Below are positions 1-10,309 of a stretch of DNA of 64,000 bases, piece by piece. The notes under the pieces are model-generated. The model was not told where the DNA came from, searched no databases, and saw nothing but the letters and a program-made list of their open reading frames with translations. The stretch comes from Planococcus citri. Lineage: Eukaryota > Arthropoda > Insecta > Hemiptera > Pseudococcidae. Location: contig NC_088677.1 in assembly GCF_950023065.1 (NCBI RefSeq), positions 32,013,230 to 32,077,229 on the forward strand, written 5' to 3'. Both the position numbers and the translations under genes were made by a program. Positions within the stretch are counted from its first letter, which is position 1, and each line of letters begins with the position of its first letter.

Positions 1-354
1 TGCGCGAGGATGCCATACGAATATGGCGCTTTGAAGAACACGTTCGTTCGAGAGTATTTTAGTAGGGGTTCTGGGTATCAAAAATTGCGAAACATTGCCC
101 TGGGGCAGATATAAAATTTTGGAACTGTACAATCGAAAGTACCCATCTCTTCAACTCCGGAACTGGCACTACAATTTTGAAATCGGATTGCTAATCCTTT
201 TTCCAACCAGAAAATCCTTTAGTCACTTGGTCGCTGATTTTTATGCCCATTCTTTATTAGAGCATAATTGCTATTAAATTTATGCGAAAAAAAAAGAAAT
301 GACCAAGTATCGTACATAGTATATTATTATCATTTTGGAGCTAGATGAAGAATC

Positions 355-1925
355 CCAATTAGTCGGGGAGCCCACTTAAGGATAAAGTTCACCCCCTCCT
401 CCCCGTCGATCCTCCGGGGCAACTTTTTTCTTAAAGGGGGAGTCCTAAGGAACATTTCTAGCCTTTGTACTCAAAAAAAAAGTGGCCCTACTTACAAAAT
501 GGCGGCCATTTTGATTGACAGGTCAGCCGAAATCGCAAATTTTGCGTTTCAACATAGGACTTGCACAAAATTTTTCAAACTGTACAAAGGTAGATCGAAA
601 GAACAAGCAAAAATTTATCACCTGTCAAAATTTCAATTGCTAAAGTGCGTTTTTCGATTTTTGGCGAATTTTTGAAAATCAAATTTAGGCCAAAAATGAG
701 GGGAAAAATCAAAATTTTACCAAATTGACCAAGGAAGATGAAATTTGGGATACACCCTATTTTCGACATGCCAAATCGGTTGGAAACTGTTTCAAACTGT
801 TTCAAACTGTTTTGAGCAATTCTGGAGCCTCCAGCATGCAGATTTTTCAAGCTCGAAATTCCCACAAAATTTCATCAAATGGAGTTGGATAGCCGAAATT
901 TACTCTGAAAACTAATTTCAATACGCTACGAAGTCAACTGCAGGAGAATTTCAAGTTGTTTTGGAGCATCCAGCGATTTTTTGAAAATTACTGGAGCCTC
1001 CAGGAGATTTTTGAAACTTTAAATTTCCTAAAAATTTCATCAAACGGAGATGGAAAGTCAAAATTCATTCTGCAAACTAATTTCAATAGGTACGCTACGA
1101 AGTCGTCTGCTGGTGGATTTCAAGTCGTTTTGGAGCCTCCAGCGACTTTTTGAGATTTCATGTGGTCTTTTTTGGAAAATTGAAATTTCCAAAAAGTAGC
1201 TGGAAGCTTCAAAATCATTTAAAACCATTTGAAACCACCATGTAGTCGACTTCATATCGTATTGAAATTAGTTTCCGAAGTAAATTTTAGCTTGCCAACT
1301 CCATTTGGTAAAATGTTGAGGGAATTTCAAGTTTCAAAAATCTACTGGAAGCTCCAGTAATTTTCAAAAAGTCGCTGGAGGCTCCAAAATTATTTGAACA
1401 CACTTGAAGTCGTCTTCAGAGGATGTTAAAATTGGAGTGTACAGTAAATTTCAGCTTTCCATCGCCATTTGATGAAATTTTGTGAAAATTTGAAGTTTCA
1501 AAAATCTGATGGAGGCTCCAGGAATTATCAAAAAGTCGCCGGAGGCTACAAAGCGACTTGAAATTTACCTGCAGTACTTCGTAGCGCATTGAAATTAGTT
1601 TACAGAATAAATTTCAGCTTTCCAACTCCATTTTGGTGAAATTTTGTGGGAATTTCGAGTTTCAAAAATCTGCTGGAGGCTCCAGAACTGCTCAAAACAA
1701 TTTGAAACAGATTCCAATCGATTTGGCATGTCGAAAATAGGGTGTATCCCAAATTTCAGCTTTCTTGGTCAATTTGGTAAAATTTTGATTTTTCCCCTCA
1801 TTTTTGGCCTAAATTTGATTTTCAAAAAATTCGCCAAAAATCAAAAAACGCACTTTAGCACCTGAAATTTTGACATGTGATACATTTTTTCTTGTTCTTT
1901 CGATCTACCTTTGTACAGTTTGAGG
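355..1925. repeat. Fold-back (long inverted-repeat) element, copy 1
   Basis: Sequence from about 575 to 865 reappears in reverse complement at about 1644-1925, so the two arms translate to nearly the same peptide (FGMSKIGCIPNF core) on opposite strands. The centre holds many alternating copies of the 13-base palindrome CTGGAGGCTCCAG and its derivatives, each followed by a TTTTTGAAA-type tract. The 355-575 segment (G-rich block, then an AAAGTGGCCCTAC-type block) has no mirror on the right but is repeated at 11488-11700. There is no coding capacity for a transposase. It is most likely a non-autonomous fold-back or satellite-like transposable element; the family is not recognised. Confidence 0.75.
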
Positions 1926-1957
1926 TGCCTACGTGACGAGTGAGGCATACACTGTTT

Positions 1958-2150
1958 GGGTCACGTAGCATGAGCAAAGACCACACCCATGAGCCTACCT
2001 CAACGGTCAATTGGGTGTGGTTACAAAATGCAGGTGTGGCTCTCTTAGGGTCACATGGGAATGAGCAAAGGCCACGCCCAATCACTCATCTGATTGGTCG
2101 ACTGGGTGTGGCTTTCTAAACAGCCACGCCCCATAGATTCTATATAAGGG
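1958..2150 (+). promoter_or_regulatory. Promoter of the F-box gene with duplicated CACCC/CCAAT block and TATA box
   Basis: Two diverged copies of a block of about 65 bp lie in tandem (1958-2020 and 2048-2111). Each starts with GGGTCAC, carries ATGAGCAAAG and CCAC[A/G]CCC, and ends with GGGTGTGG. A further CCACGCCCC and an ATTGG (inverted CCAAT) are present. A canonical TATATAAGG lies at 2141-2149, about 115 bp before the ATG at 2264, putting transcription start near 2170. CACCC boxes are typical binding sites for Sp/KLF factors; that assignment is inference. Confidence 0.6.
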
Positions 2151-2263
2151 AGTTCCACTTCACTAAACTGTTAATAGCGATCCGACCTTCGAACTAGATT
2201 GCTATTTAAACTGCTCCCACTGCTCAAGTGAAATATTTTACAAGTGCTTAGTGCGAAATAAAA

Positions 2264-2644
2264 ATGTCAATGAACGAAACCCGATTCGATATCATCAGTG
2301 CTTTGCCAATGGAAATATCAACGACGATATTTCGCATGCTTGATCCTCCTTCGATGCAAGCTGCTTTGACTGTGCGCAAAGAATGGTACAGAATCTATCT
2401 GTCAGATACTGCGCTGCCAAGAATTATGAGAAGACGTGTTCGTCAACGAATAAAGCAACGACGAAGGATGGCCAAATACCTGGACAATCCTGAACGAATA
2501 AATGCTCCCAGACAACCATCTAAGCTAAATGGTGAAAAGAAACGAAAAGTCACACGTGTAGAGTCACAGAATGTGGCCAAGAAGCCGAAATACGACAATG
2601 AGAGAGCCTGCTTTTCTGCTCCAAAACGACCCATGCGAATGTGA
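2264..2644 (+). CDS. Small F-box protein, intronless
   Basis: This 126-residue ORF starts with an ATG in a good context (AAAATG) behind a TATA promoter. Residues about 11-52 match an F-box: ISALPMEISTTIFRMLDP opens helix 1, followed by a Leu/Trp-spaced core ending near EWYRIYL. F-boxes bind Skp1 and bring substrates to SCF ubiquitin ligases. No Leu-rich repeat, WD40 or other substrate domain follows. The C-terminal two thirds are strongly basic (RRRVRQRIKQRRR and KKRKV tracts), suggesting nuclear localisation or nucleic-acid contact. The gene has no intron and sits between repeats, so it may be a lineage-specific member of an expanded F-box family or a retrocopy. A poly(A) signal follows at 2731-2736. 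Substrate unknown. Confidence 0.7.
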   Translation: MSMNETRFDIISALPMEISTTIFRMLDPPSMQAALTVRKEWYRIYLSDTALPRIMRRRVRQRIKQRRRMAKYLDNPERINAPRQPSKLNGEKKRKVTRVESQNVAKKPKYDNERACFSAPKRPMRM

Positions 2645-2730
2645 AACGCATAATAGAATCTGCAGTTTTCAGTTAATTGCAAGAAATTGTAAATATTCAA
2701 CTTGTACATGTATTGAAAAACTGACACGAT

Positions 2731-2736
2731 AATAAA
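2731..2736 (+). terminator. AATAAA poly(A) signal of the F-box gene
   Basis: A canonical AATAAA lies 87 bases after the stop codon, consistent with a short complete transcript running from the TATA promoter at 2141. Confidence 0.55.
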
Positions 2737-5700
2737 TCATAATTAATATCAAACCTGCTTCTTCTTTCATTAGAGTGAGAAACAATAAGTGCTGAAATAT
2801 GAATTTCAAACAGGCTGCAAATGGTGAATGTTGGGAAGGGGAGGAAAGAACACAAAATAGAATGACTTTTTGATTTCAAAAAATCAACGAGCAAGGTCAA
2901 AATTTCATATGCTAAAGATTATTTCTGGATTCTTGACGAATTTTCTAACATTTAAAATTTTTTGAGAAAAATGAACGAATTTTGGACCAATTTGTAAATT
3001 CCTGGATGCGTGAAAGAATCAAATTTTCAAAGAAGAACACCAACTTCAATATGTAGACTAAAAATTGAAAATTTGTTACTTAAAAATGCTGGTAAAAATC
3101 GAGCTTTTTGGTCAAATTTAGCAAAAGTTGTACTTTTTTGACAATTATTACTAGCAAAAAATGAAGTTTTTTTTCTCGAAATTGTAGTTTACAAAACAAG
3201 ATTTTGGATGCTTTTTTTTTTAAAAAAAGCACTTTTTACAATTTTTGACGAAAAACATCACTTCGACAATTCCAGTAAAATGCTGGAGTTTTTGGAAATT
3301 ATTTACAAAACAGTGATCGGACTTCTGTTTTAATGGGTTTATAAGTAATGGCAAAAAAACGATACTGACGTGGATATGTTTTTTCCCCGGAACACTTTCG
3401 TTGATTGGGGAGGACACTTAACGCCCATTTTTTCCCCCAAAGTCACGAAACAGCTTGATCTTGGTGAAAATGAAGATTTGTATTTTCTCCTGGCGCAGAA
3501 CCCGCTCAACATTTCTTTACAGGTTAGAAAATGAAAAAAAGATTTTTCGCATATTTTGCAAAAGCAAACTAGAGAGAAGAGATCGTTCTTAAATACTCCT
3601 GGCGCAGAATCCGCTCAACATTAATTTACAAATCGGAAAGAAAAAGTGATTTCTGAGAAATCTTAAAAGAGCAAAATCATTATCTACCTAGATTTCAAAG
3701 ATACGTATGCAGTGGTAGGAAGCAGAAAACTGAATGGACATTTGGAAAAAAATATATTATCGAATCTATACATTTTGCTAATATTTTAACAAAGGGTTTT
3801 CGAAAAAAAAAATGATCATGAAAATTAACAACATACTTTTCAACTGTCCTCAACTGAAACAAAACAGACATACACTACAGATAAAATGACGAACCCAAAT
3901 GATTTCATTTTTTTTTCTTCAAAGAATGTACCTACTCAATCTTTAGGTATATGGAGTATTTTTCATGTATTTTTGACGTTTCGAAGCAAAGAGACTCAAT
4001 CGCTCAGACAAAAAGTGCAGCTCTTCAACTTTGCATACTTAATTGACAAATTTGGGTTCATAGTAATCTTCATCTTGGAAATTTATTGAACTGGAGGGTC
4101 ACTGATGGTGAAATGAATCCTTTTGTAATTCGAATGTTGATTTTCAAAAAATCAAAACAAAAAAAAACGAAAAAATGAATCAGTGGATTTTTGAACGAAA
4201 TCGTCTCTGGTCTTAGAGTGAACTGAAGTGGTGCATATTTTGACTGGAAGCTCAAAAATGAATTTTTCAAAAAAGTGTCGAAAACATCGACACTCATTTC
4301 CCTAATTGATTTATGATCTTTTTTACATTAAAGGAATAGAATAATTGAAGGCTTGAAAATTCATTCGTGCGGTTGAACAAATTTTTTTAAATGAGAAAAA
4401 TACCTTGTTTGCAATTACCCCTCCCCACCGTTTACAATTACCCATATTGACCTTATTTTATACTTAATATAAAATTCACACCAATAAGTCCTCTTTCTAA
4501 ACATTAGAACGTTACACAAGGGATGAGGTAACTTCTACGTATTTTATTACGATAATTATTTTTTTTTGCGCGATTTAAGAAACCGTTTTTTTCTCTATTT
4601 TAATGCTCGAAACGCGCTTCTGATCGGTAATTTTCCTCGTCGGTGGTTATTTTTCCCGCTGAATCAATAATTCAATATTTGTTCGCTTTAAATGCGCAAA
4701 ACATTTAAGTATTTTTTTCATATAATTACGTGCCGGTTGGCTCGTTGGTGTTGGTTTTATAGCAAATTATGGTTTTCGAGGGTTCTGTGCGATTTTCCCA
4801 TTTACCAGGATTATTTTATTCTTTCTCGAGAAATAAATTATAATTAAGATGAACGAGAGTCCAAAAATAAAACGAGTCAAATTATGGAATATTTTATTAA
4901 AAGTTTTTTTTTTTTTGCAGACGTCGTGTTCTTTTCCTTTTTCACATTTCGACTTGAAATTATTGTGTATCATTCGACGATTTCCTTTGTGTCGAAAATA
5001 TTTTTCGCTCGAGAACGTAAAATGAATCCGATTAAAAATATCTTGTAGTTTGTATCATCGTTGTGATTTTTTGTGTAGAAAATTTCGAATAGGTACCTAC
5101 CTACTCGTATATCTGCTCGTTTTGTCGCGAATGAATTTATTTTTAGATTGGATTTAAGATGTTTGTTATTTTTCATCTGTTTTAATGAAGTATTTCTTTA
5201 TATTATTTTTGTTTACTAGAGTTTGGCGAACATCGAAATTTTGTATATTTTGGTTTGACAATTAATTTGACCAAGTTGCTTACAAAATATACCTACACTT
5301 CTTTTTCCAGACCGCCTGTCCCTTTCCCCATCTCCAGTGGAATTATGTATTGGGCGATATTCTGGTTTGAAGTTTTAAATTTATCTAGAACTTTCAGATC
5401 TGTGGGGGAAAAAAACACTGAAACTTGAAGAAATATGAAACTTTTCACACTTGACATCGATTTAATAGCCTAAACAGTTGAAAAGAACCGTAAAAAAATC
5501 TGCTGTAAGGTAAACCAAAAAAAAAAAAAAAAAAACAGTGGCAAACTGACCGAATAAAACATGGTTAAAATGTAGGTTGAATTCGAGTTGGAATTTGTAT
5601 TTACAAAACCAGGTATTTTCTTATTTTACATTTCACGTTCGTATTTTTACCCATACGGTGTAAGTGCCGACGCTAATGAGACTTCGTTGACTTGAATTCG

Positions 5701-6779
5701 AAATAAGATAGTCTCATTCTTCCACTCATTGGTAATTCCCTTCCTGATTTCGCGAGTACGCGAAGCGAAGCCCTATTTTTTATATACATTTTTTTTTGAA
5801 AATTCACGCCATATTCGCAACATAAACACATTTATTCCGGTAAAAACAGCTATTTTCGTGTAGAAAATGTTTTATTAAATTAGAAAATAAATTATTTCAC
5901 GTGGTACTTATGGTATAAATATCGCAAAGTGCCTAGGAATAATAATATACAGAATGTTGTACGACGACGATGAAGGTACTTTGGCGAGAAAAAATATTTA
6001 CGAGTATATGGTTTTCAATCGGTAATGCATCTTTTGCATATCATCATGTAGGTACCTATACTTAATTGCGATGTAAATTTTTCTGATTGTTTTACAAATG
6101 TACGCGATAAAAATATACGTACGGAAGAAAGAAAAGTATAAAAAAATCATCTTTTACGGTAGCGTTAAAGTTGGTATAAAAATTTAATTAAAATATTCGT
6201 CGGTTTTTAAGGAATTTCTGCAGAACGAAGTCATTAGAAGGAGCATTGAGTAAGGATTCCTTCCCCCAGTGAAACGCTGTTTAGGGTAAATGTCCGTTAA
6301 AACTGGTAAAATAATTAAATTCGAGGAATTCGCAGCATTTTTCTATCGCTATTCAAGTTTCATCAAGTTGAAGAAAATTATTTTTCAAAGAATTAGGCTA
6401 TACGTTCGAAAATTAACACTGAAAATTCGCCGAATGATAATGCCAAGCTTTATTATCATATACACGAAATGCGATAATTTCCCCTCCACTTTCCTCCTTA
6501 CCTGTAGTTGATTTCGTCGAAGTAATTGTAGAAATAGTATTTAAATTCGTTTTTTATTTTTATTTTTTATGTAATTCTATTCACTGGTAGATGAAATGAT
6601 GAAATTGAAATGTCAAGATTCAGGCTTCGTGTGACCAAATTTGCTCAATTTTTATCCCTATAATTGAGCAAATATTGAAAGAACGGTTTACTATGGTAAA
6701 AATTGTCTTTGAAAATAAATTCACTGTTCCCGAAACCTCCTTTGGTCTAAATTTCCACTTGATTTGAGACCAAATTCGA
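2737..6779. other. No gene recognised (AT-rich)
   Basis: Only short, low-complexity open frames occur here, on both strands, and none resembles a known protein or has coherent splice signals. A small direct duplication is visible: CTCCTGGCGCAGAA followed by CCGCTCAACATT occurs at about 3487 and 3597. If the dpr gene downstream has its 5' exons in this direction, this stretch is probably intron or upstream sequence, but no dpr-like exon was found in it. Confidence 0.5.
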
Positions 6780-7739
6780 AAAGGAGGAGTTGCGATAAGG
6801 CCATTTTTTGGCACCAGCTAGTTATCGACTCAACCACTTTTAAAATGTTGTAATAAATGTCCCAAATTAACCCAAAATGACTATTTTTTGGGCTCCAGGG
6901 GTTCTCAAAGTTGTGAATAAAAAAATAATTTTAGGAATCACTGAGTATTATTTTCAAAAACTTTCTTAGCGTAAAATATCTGCAGTTTGAACCCAAAAAA
7001 CGTTATGCTGTAAAGGGTGGAATTAGCGCATTTTCTAGATCACTTAGGTGACAGAAAATTGTTCTGTGTTTAGCTGCTTCCCACATTAGTTACGTAAAAG
7101 CGCATTCTTGCGGTTTAGTTACGTAAGAGCGCCATCTGGTGGATTAGTTCTCTCTTGACAAACGTGTTATGAGAGCTCAGAGCCACACTTCAGCCATCCA
7201 CGGACTCGCCATGCCTAACATGGGTATTTCATCTGTTCGCCAAAATAGGTCTACGTCAGGCTTCCTATCTGAGAACATAAGACAAGGCAAGGTGTGGAGC
7301 CTTGTCTTTATGGACATCATATTTACGTAACATGAACTATTCACTTGTGATCTGTTGTGTAAATATAATTGGGATTCAAATACATGGAGTTCAAGGTGAA
7401 TCGGGTATACATTAACTATCATCCTTATTAAAAGCTCTAAATATGTAGTCATGGACAATGGACCTGCCCTATTCGTTGACCTTGCCCTTCCTCCCTGGGT
7501 GGTGCACTTGCACATTATCTTGAATACCTAGTATTCTTTCCTATTTATCCTTTAGTAACGTAATTCACTTACGTAACATTAAATAATAAGACTACAAGTG
7601 TATGCCATAATAGCTTAATACCCAATAAAGCAGGTAACACGTAGTCGTCAGAGTTATTTCTATAGGTATCTTATCATGCATTCTATATTTATATCTAATT
7701 CATGTCCTATTACCGAAGAGTAGGTATCGTTTGACTCTT

Positions 7740-8772
7740 GGGGACAAAAATTGGGGGTTTCAATCTTTTGAAAATTTTGGAACCACCATTTTGGACCTAC
7801 CCCTTCAAATCCCGCTAAAAAGCTTTTTACAGTTTATTAGTATCTGAAAAACCTCCATTCTACCAAATTTTGAGCTCAATAAAAATTTTCGCTGGTACTC
7901 AAAAATCCAATTTTACAATTTTTTGTAATTTCGATATTTTGGGAACCCCTGGAAAACTAGAAACGTGCAATTGGCGCCAAAATAACATTTTGAGGTGTAT
8001 ATTCGATTATTTTGATGAAAAAGTTGAATTAAGCTCCCAGTATACTCTTAATTTTGAACCCTTTATTTAGAGCCCCCCCCCCCATTTTAGACACCCCTAA
8101 AAATGGCGTTTGCGCATATTTTTTCAAATAAATAGTAGAATTTACATTTGAAACACACTAGCAAGTGCTCGATAATTTTTCATTTGATTTTTCCTGCAAC
8201 TTTCAAAATTGAGCTATTTTAGGTCAAATTCTGGTATTCTTACTTCGTTGAAATCTTTCTTTTCGAAGAGTTAAATCTCAGAATTTGATCCTAAAATAGG
8301 TCAATTTTGAAAGTTGCAGGAAAAATCATATAAAAAATTATCGAGCATCTGCTAGTGTGTTTCAAATGTAAATTTTTCAATTTATTTGAAAAAATATGCA
8401 CAAACGCTATTTTTAGGGGTGCCCAAAATGGGGGGCTCTAAAAAAAGGGTTCAAAGTTACGAATATAGAGGAAGCTTAATTCAACTTTTTCATCTAAATA
8501 ATCGAATATACACCTCAAAACGTTACGTTTGGCGCGAATCGCAGGTTTCTAGTTTTCCAGGGGTTCCCAAAATATTGAAATTACGAAAAATTATAAAATT
8601 GGATTTTTGAGTACCAGCGAAAATTTTTATTGAGCTCAAAATTTGGTAGGATGGAGGTCTATCAGATACTAATAAACTTTAAAAAGCTTTTTACCTGGGT
8701 TCGAAGGGGTAGGTCCAAAATGGCGGTTCCAAAATTTTCAAAAAATTGAAACCCCCAATTTTTGCCCCCGAG
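7740..8772. repeat. Kilobase-scale palindrome (two ~490 bp arms, ~50 bp loop)
   Basis: The left arm 7740-8232 and the right arm 8281-8772 are near-complete reverse complements. Examples are AAATTGGGGGTTTC at 7749 against GAAACCCCCAATTT at 8748, and the matching runs around TTTCCTGCAACTTTCAAAATTGA just inside the loop. The spacer (8233-8280) is unrelated to either arm. A transcript through this would fold into a long, almost perfect hairpin. It lies inside the larger 6780-10165 inverted repeat. Confidence 0.85.
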
Positions 8773-8861
8773 GGTCGAAAGTAAGAAAATCACATCGCAC
8801 GTCGCACAGTGGTCCGAAATGAAAAGTAGCGGCCAAAAATCGAATTTTAAAGAAAAATCCG

Positions 8862-9260
8862 TAAAATTTCGGATATGGGGGTTTTTTAGGTCGCTGAAGT
8901 CGATTTTGGCACTTATTTTACCCCTAACCTCAAAATGAGCCCTCAAAGGGGGGGAGGGGGTGGTGCAAAATCGAATTTCAAAGCAAAATCCGTAAAATTT
9001 TGGATATGGGGGTTTTTTAGGTCGCTGAAGTCGATTTTGACATTTGTTTGTTCCCTAACCTCAAAATGAGCCCCCAAAAGGGGGAAGGGGGTGGTTCAAG
9101 ACATCAAATTTCGATAAATTCGAGATGGGTATCGAAATATGTATTTTTTTCGGATCGCTATGGGATATGGGGGTTTTTTAGGTCGCTGAAGTCGATTTTG
9201 GCATTTATTTTACCCCTAACCTCAAAATGAGCCCTCAAAGGGGGGAGGGGATGGTCCAAA
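8862..9260. repeat. Tandem repeat, three diverged units
   Basis: The phrase GATATGGGGGTTTTTTAGG recurs at about 8873, 9003 and 9165. Each is followed by a GTCGCTGAAGTCGATTTTG-type block, a CCCTAACCTCAAAATGAGCC block and a G-rich run. Unit spacing is 130 and then about 162 bp, the third unit carrying an insertion. A partial fourth occurrence of TCGCTAATGTCCATTTTAG follows at about 9313. Non-coding. Confidence 0.75.
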
Positions 9261-10309
9261 ACATGAAATTTTGAAAGATCCGCGATGGTATCGAAATATG
9301 TTTTTTTTGGGTCGCTAATGTCCATTTTAGTATTCATATTCCCGTAATAATTTTTTATCTGAAAATGTTTTTTAAAAAATACGAAAAACAGCATTTATGC
9401 AACTTTGCATAGCAATTTCTTCAAATGGGGCAGGTTGGGGCAGCAAATTTTTCAAGGGCGTTTTTCTTTACATGCCATAGTACCCCAGGGATGTGATATT
9501 TCCCGCTGCTCTAGCTTGCGTTTTTTTAAAAAAGAACTTTTACCTCAAAAATAACAAAAAAAATGAGTTTTTTTGTAATGAGCATGGTTGAAACTAAAAT
9601 ATTTTTGAAAAAATGGAATCAACGATTTTTATATTCAAAAATGTCCATATTTTGATATAAACCCATAAAGTTTCGAAAAAAATTAAAATTGACATGTTTT
9701 ACAGCATTTTGAAGTTAGCAGTTTTTTTGGCTATTTTGAGGTACCTCAATTCATTCATTTCTGTAGGCAAGCAAAATAATGGAAAAGTGTTTGAAATCAC
9801 AGAAAGGGACGTGGAATATAATGTAGAAAACCACTACATATTCGTAATCAACTTTTGAGACTTCTTCAATCTGAGGATTTTTTGAATTTTGGCCGCTACT
9901 TCTTTATTTCGGACCACTGTGCGTCGTTTACTTATTTGGTTCAAACGGATATTTTATGCTAAAAAGGTTTTTGAAAATAATACTCAGTGGTTCCTAAAAT
10001 TATTTTTTTATTCACAACTTTGGGAACCCCTGGAGCCCAAAAAAGGGCCATTTTGGGTTAACTAACCACGGATTCATATTTCGTACATTCACTACAACAT
10101 TTTAAGAGTGATTGAGTCGATAATTAACTGGTGCCAAAAAATTACCTTATCGCAACTCCTCCTTTCTTTTAAAAAAAATATCCATCATATTTACGGCAAA
10201 CCGGTTATGCAATTTTATTAACACGATAACACGAATCATCGCGATAATGTTCATTAACCTACGTTACACTCGAATGCGAAATTTTCAAATATTTTATATA
10301 TATTTTCAG

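Larger units (their letters stand above)
6780..10165. mobile_element. 3.4 kb element with long inverted ends
   Basis: The left arm (about 6780-7000) begins AAAGGAGGAGTTGCGATAAGG, and the right arm (about 9936-10165) ends with its reverse complement. The arms match over about 220 bp with scattered differences, including the shared phrases GGGCTCCAGGGGTTCTCAAAG (left) and GGGAACCCCTGGAGCCC (right). The interior contains a second, internal palindrome and a tandem array, listed separately. No transposase or reverse transcriptase frame was recognised, so this looks like a non-autonomous composite element. The next dpr exon begins only 145 bp beyond the right end. Confidence 0.65.

Noticed and set aside
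575..1865. Two similar peptides on opposite strands (both with FGMSKIGCIPNF), looking like a small gene family
   Set aside because: They are the two arms of one inverted repeat; no start context, splice sites or known domain.
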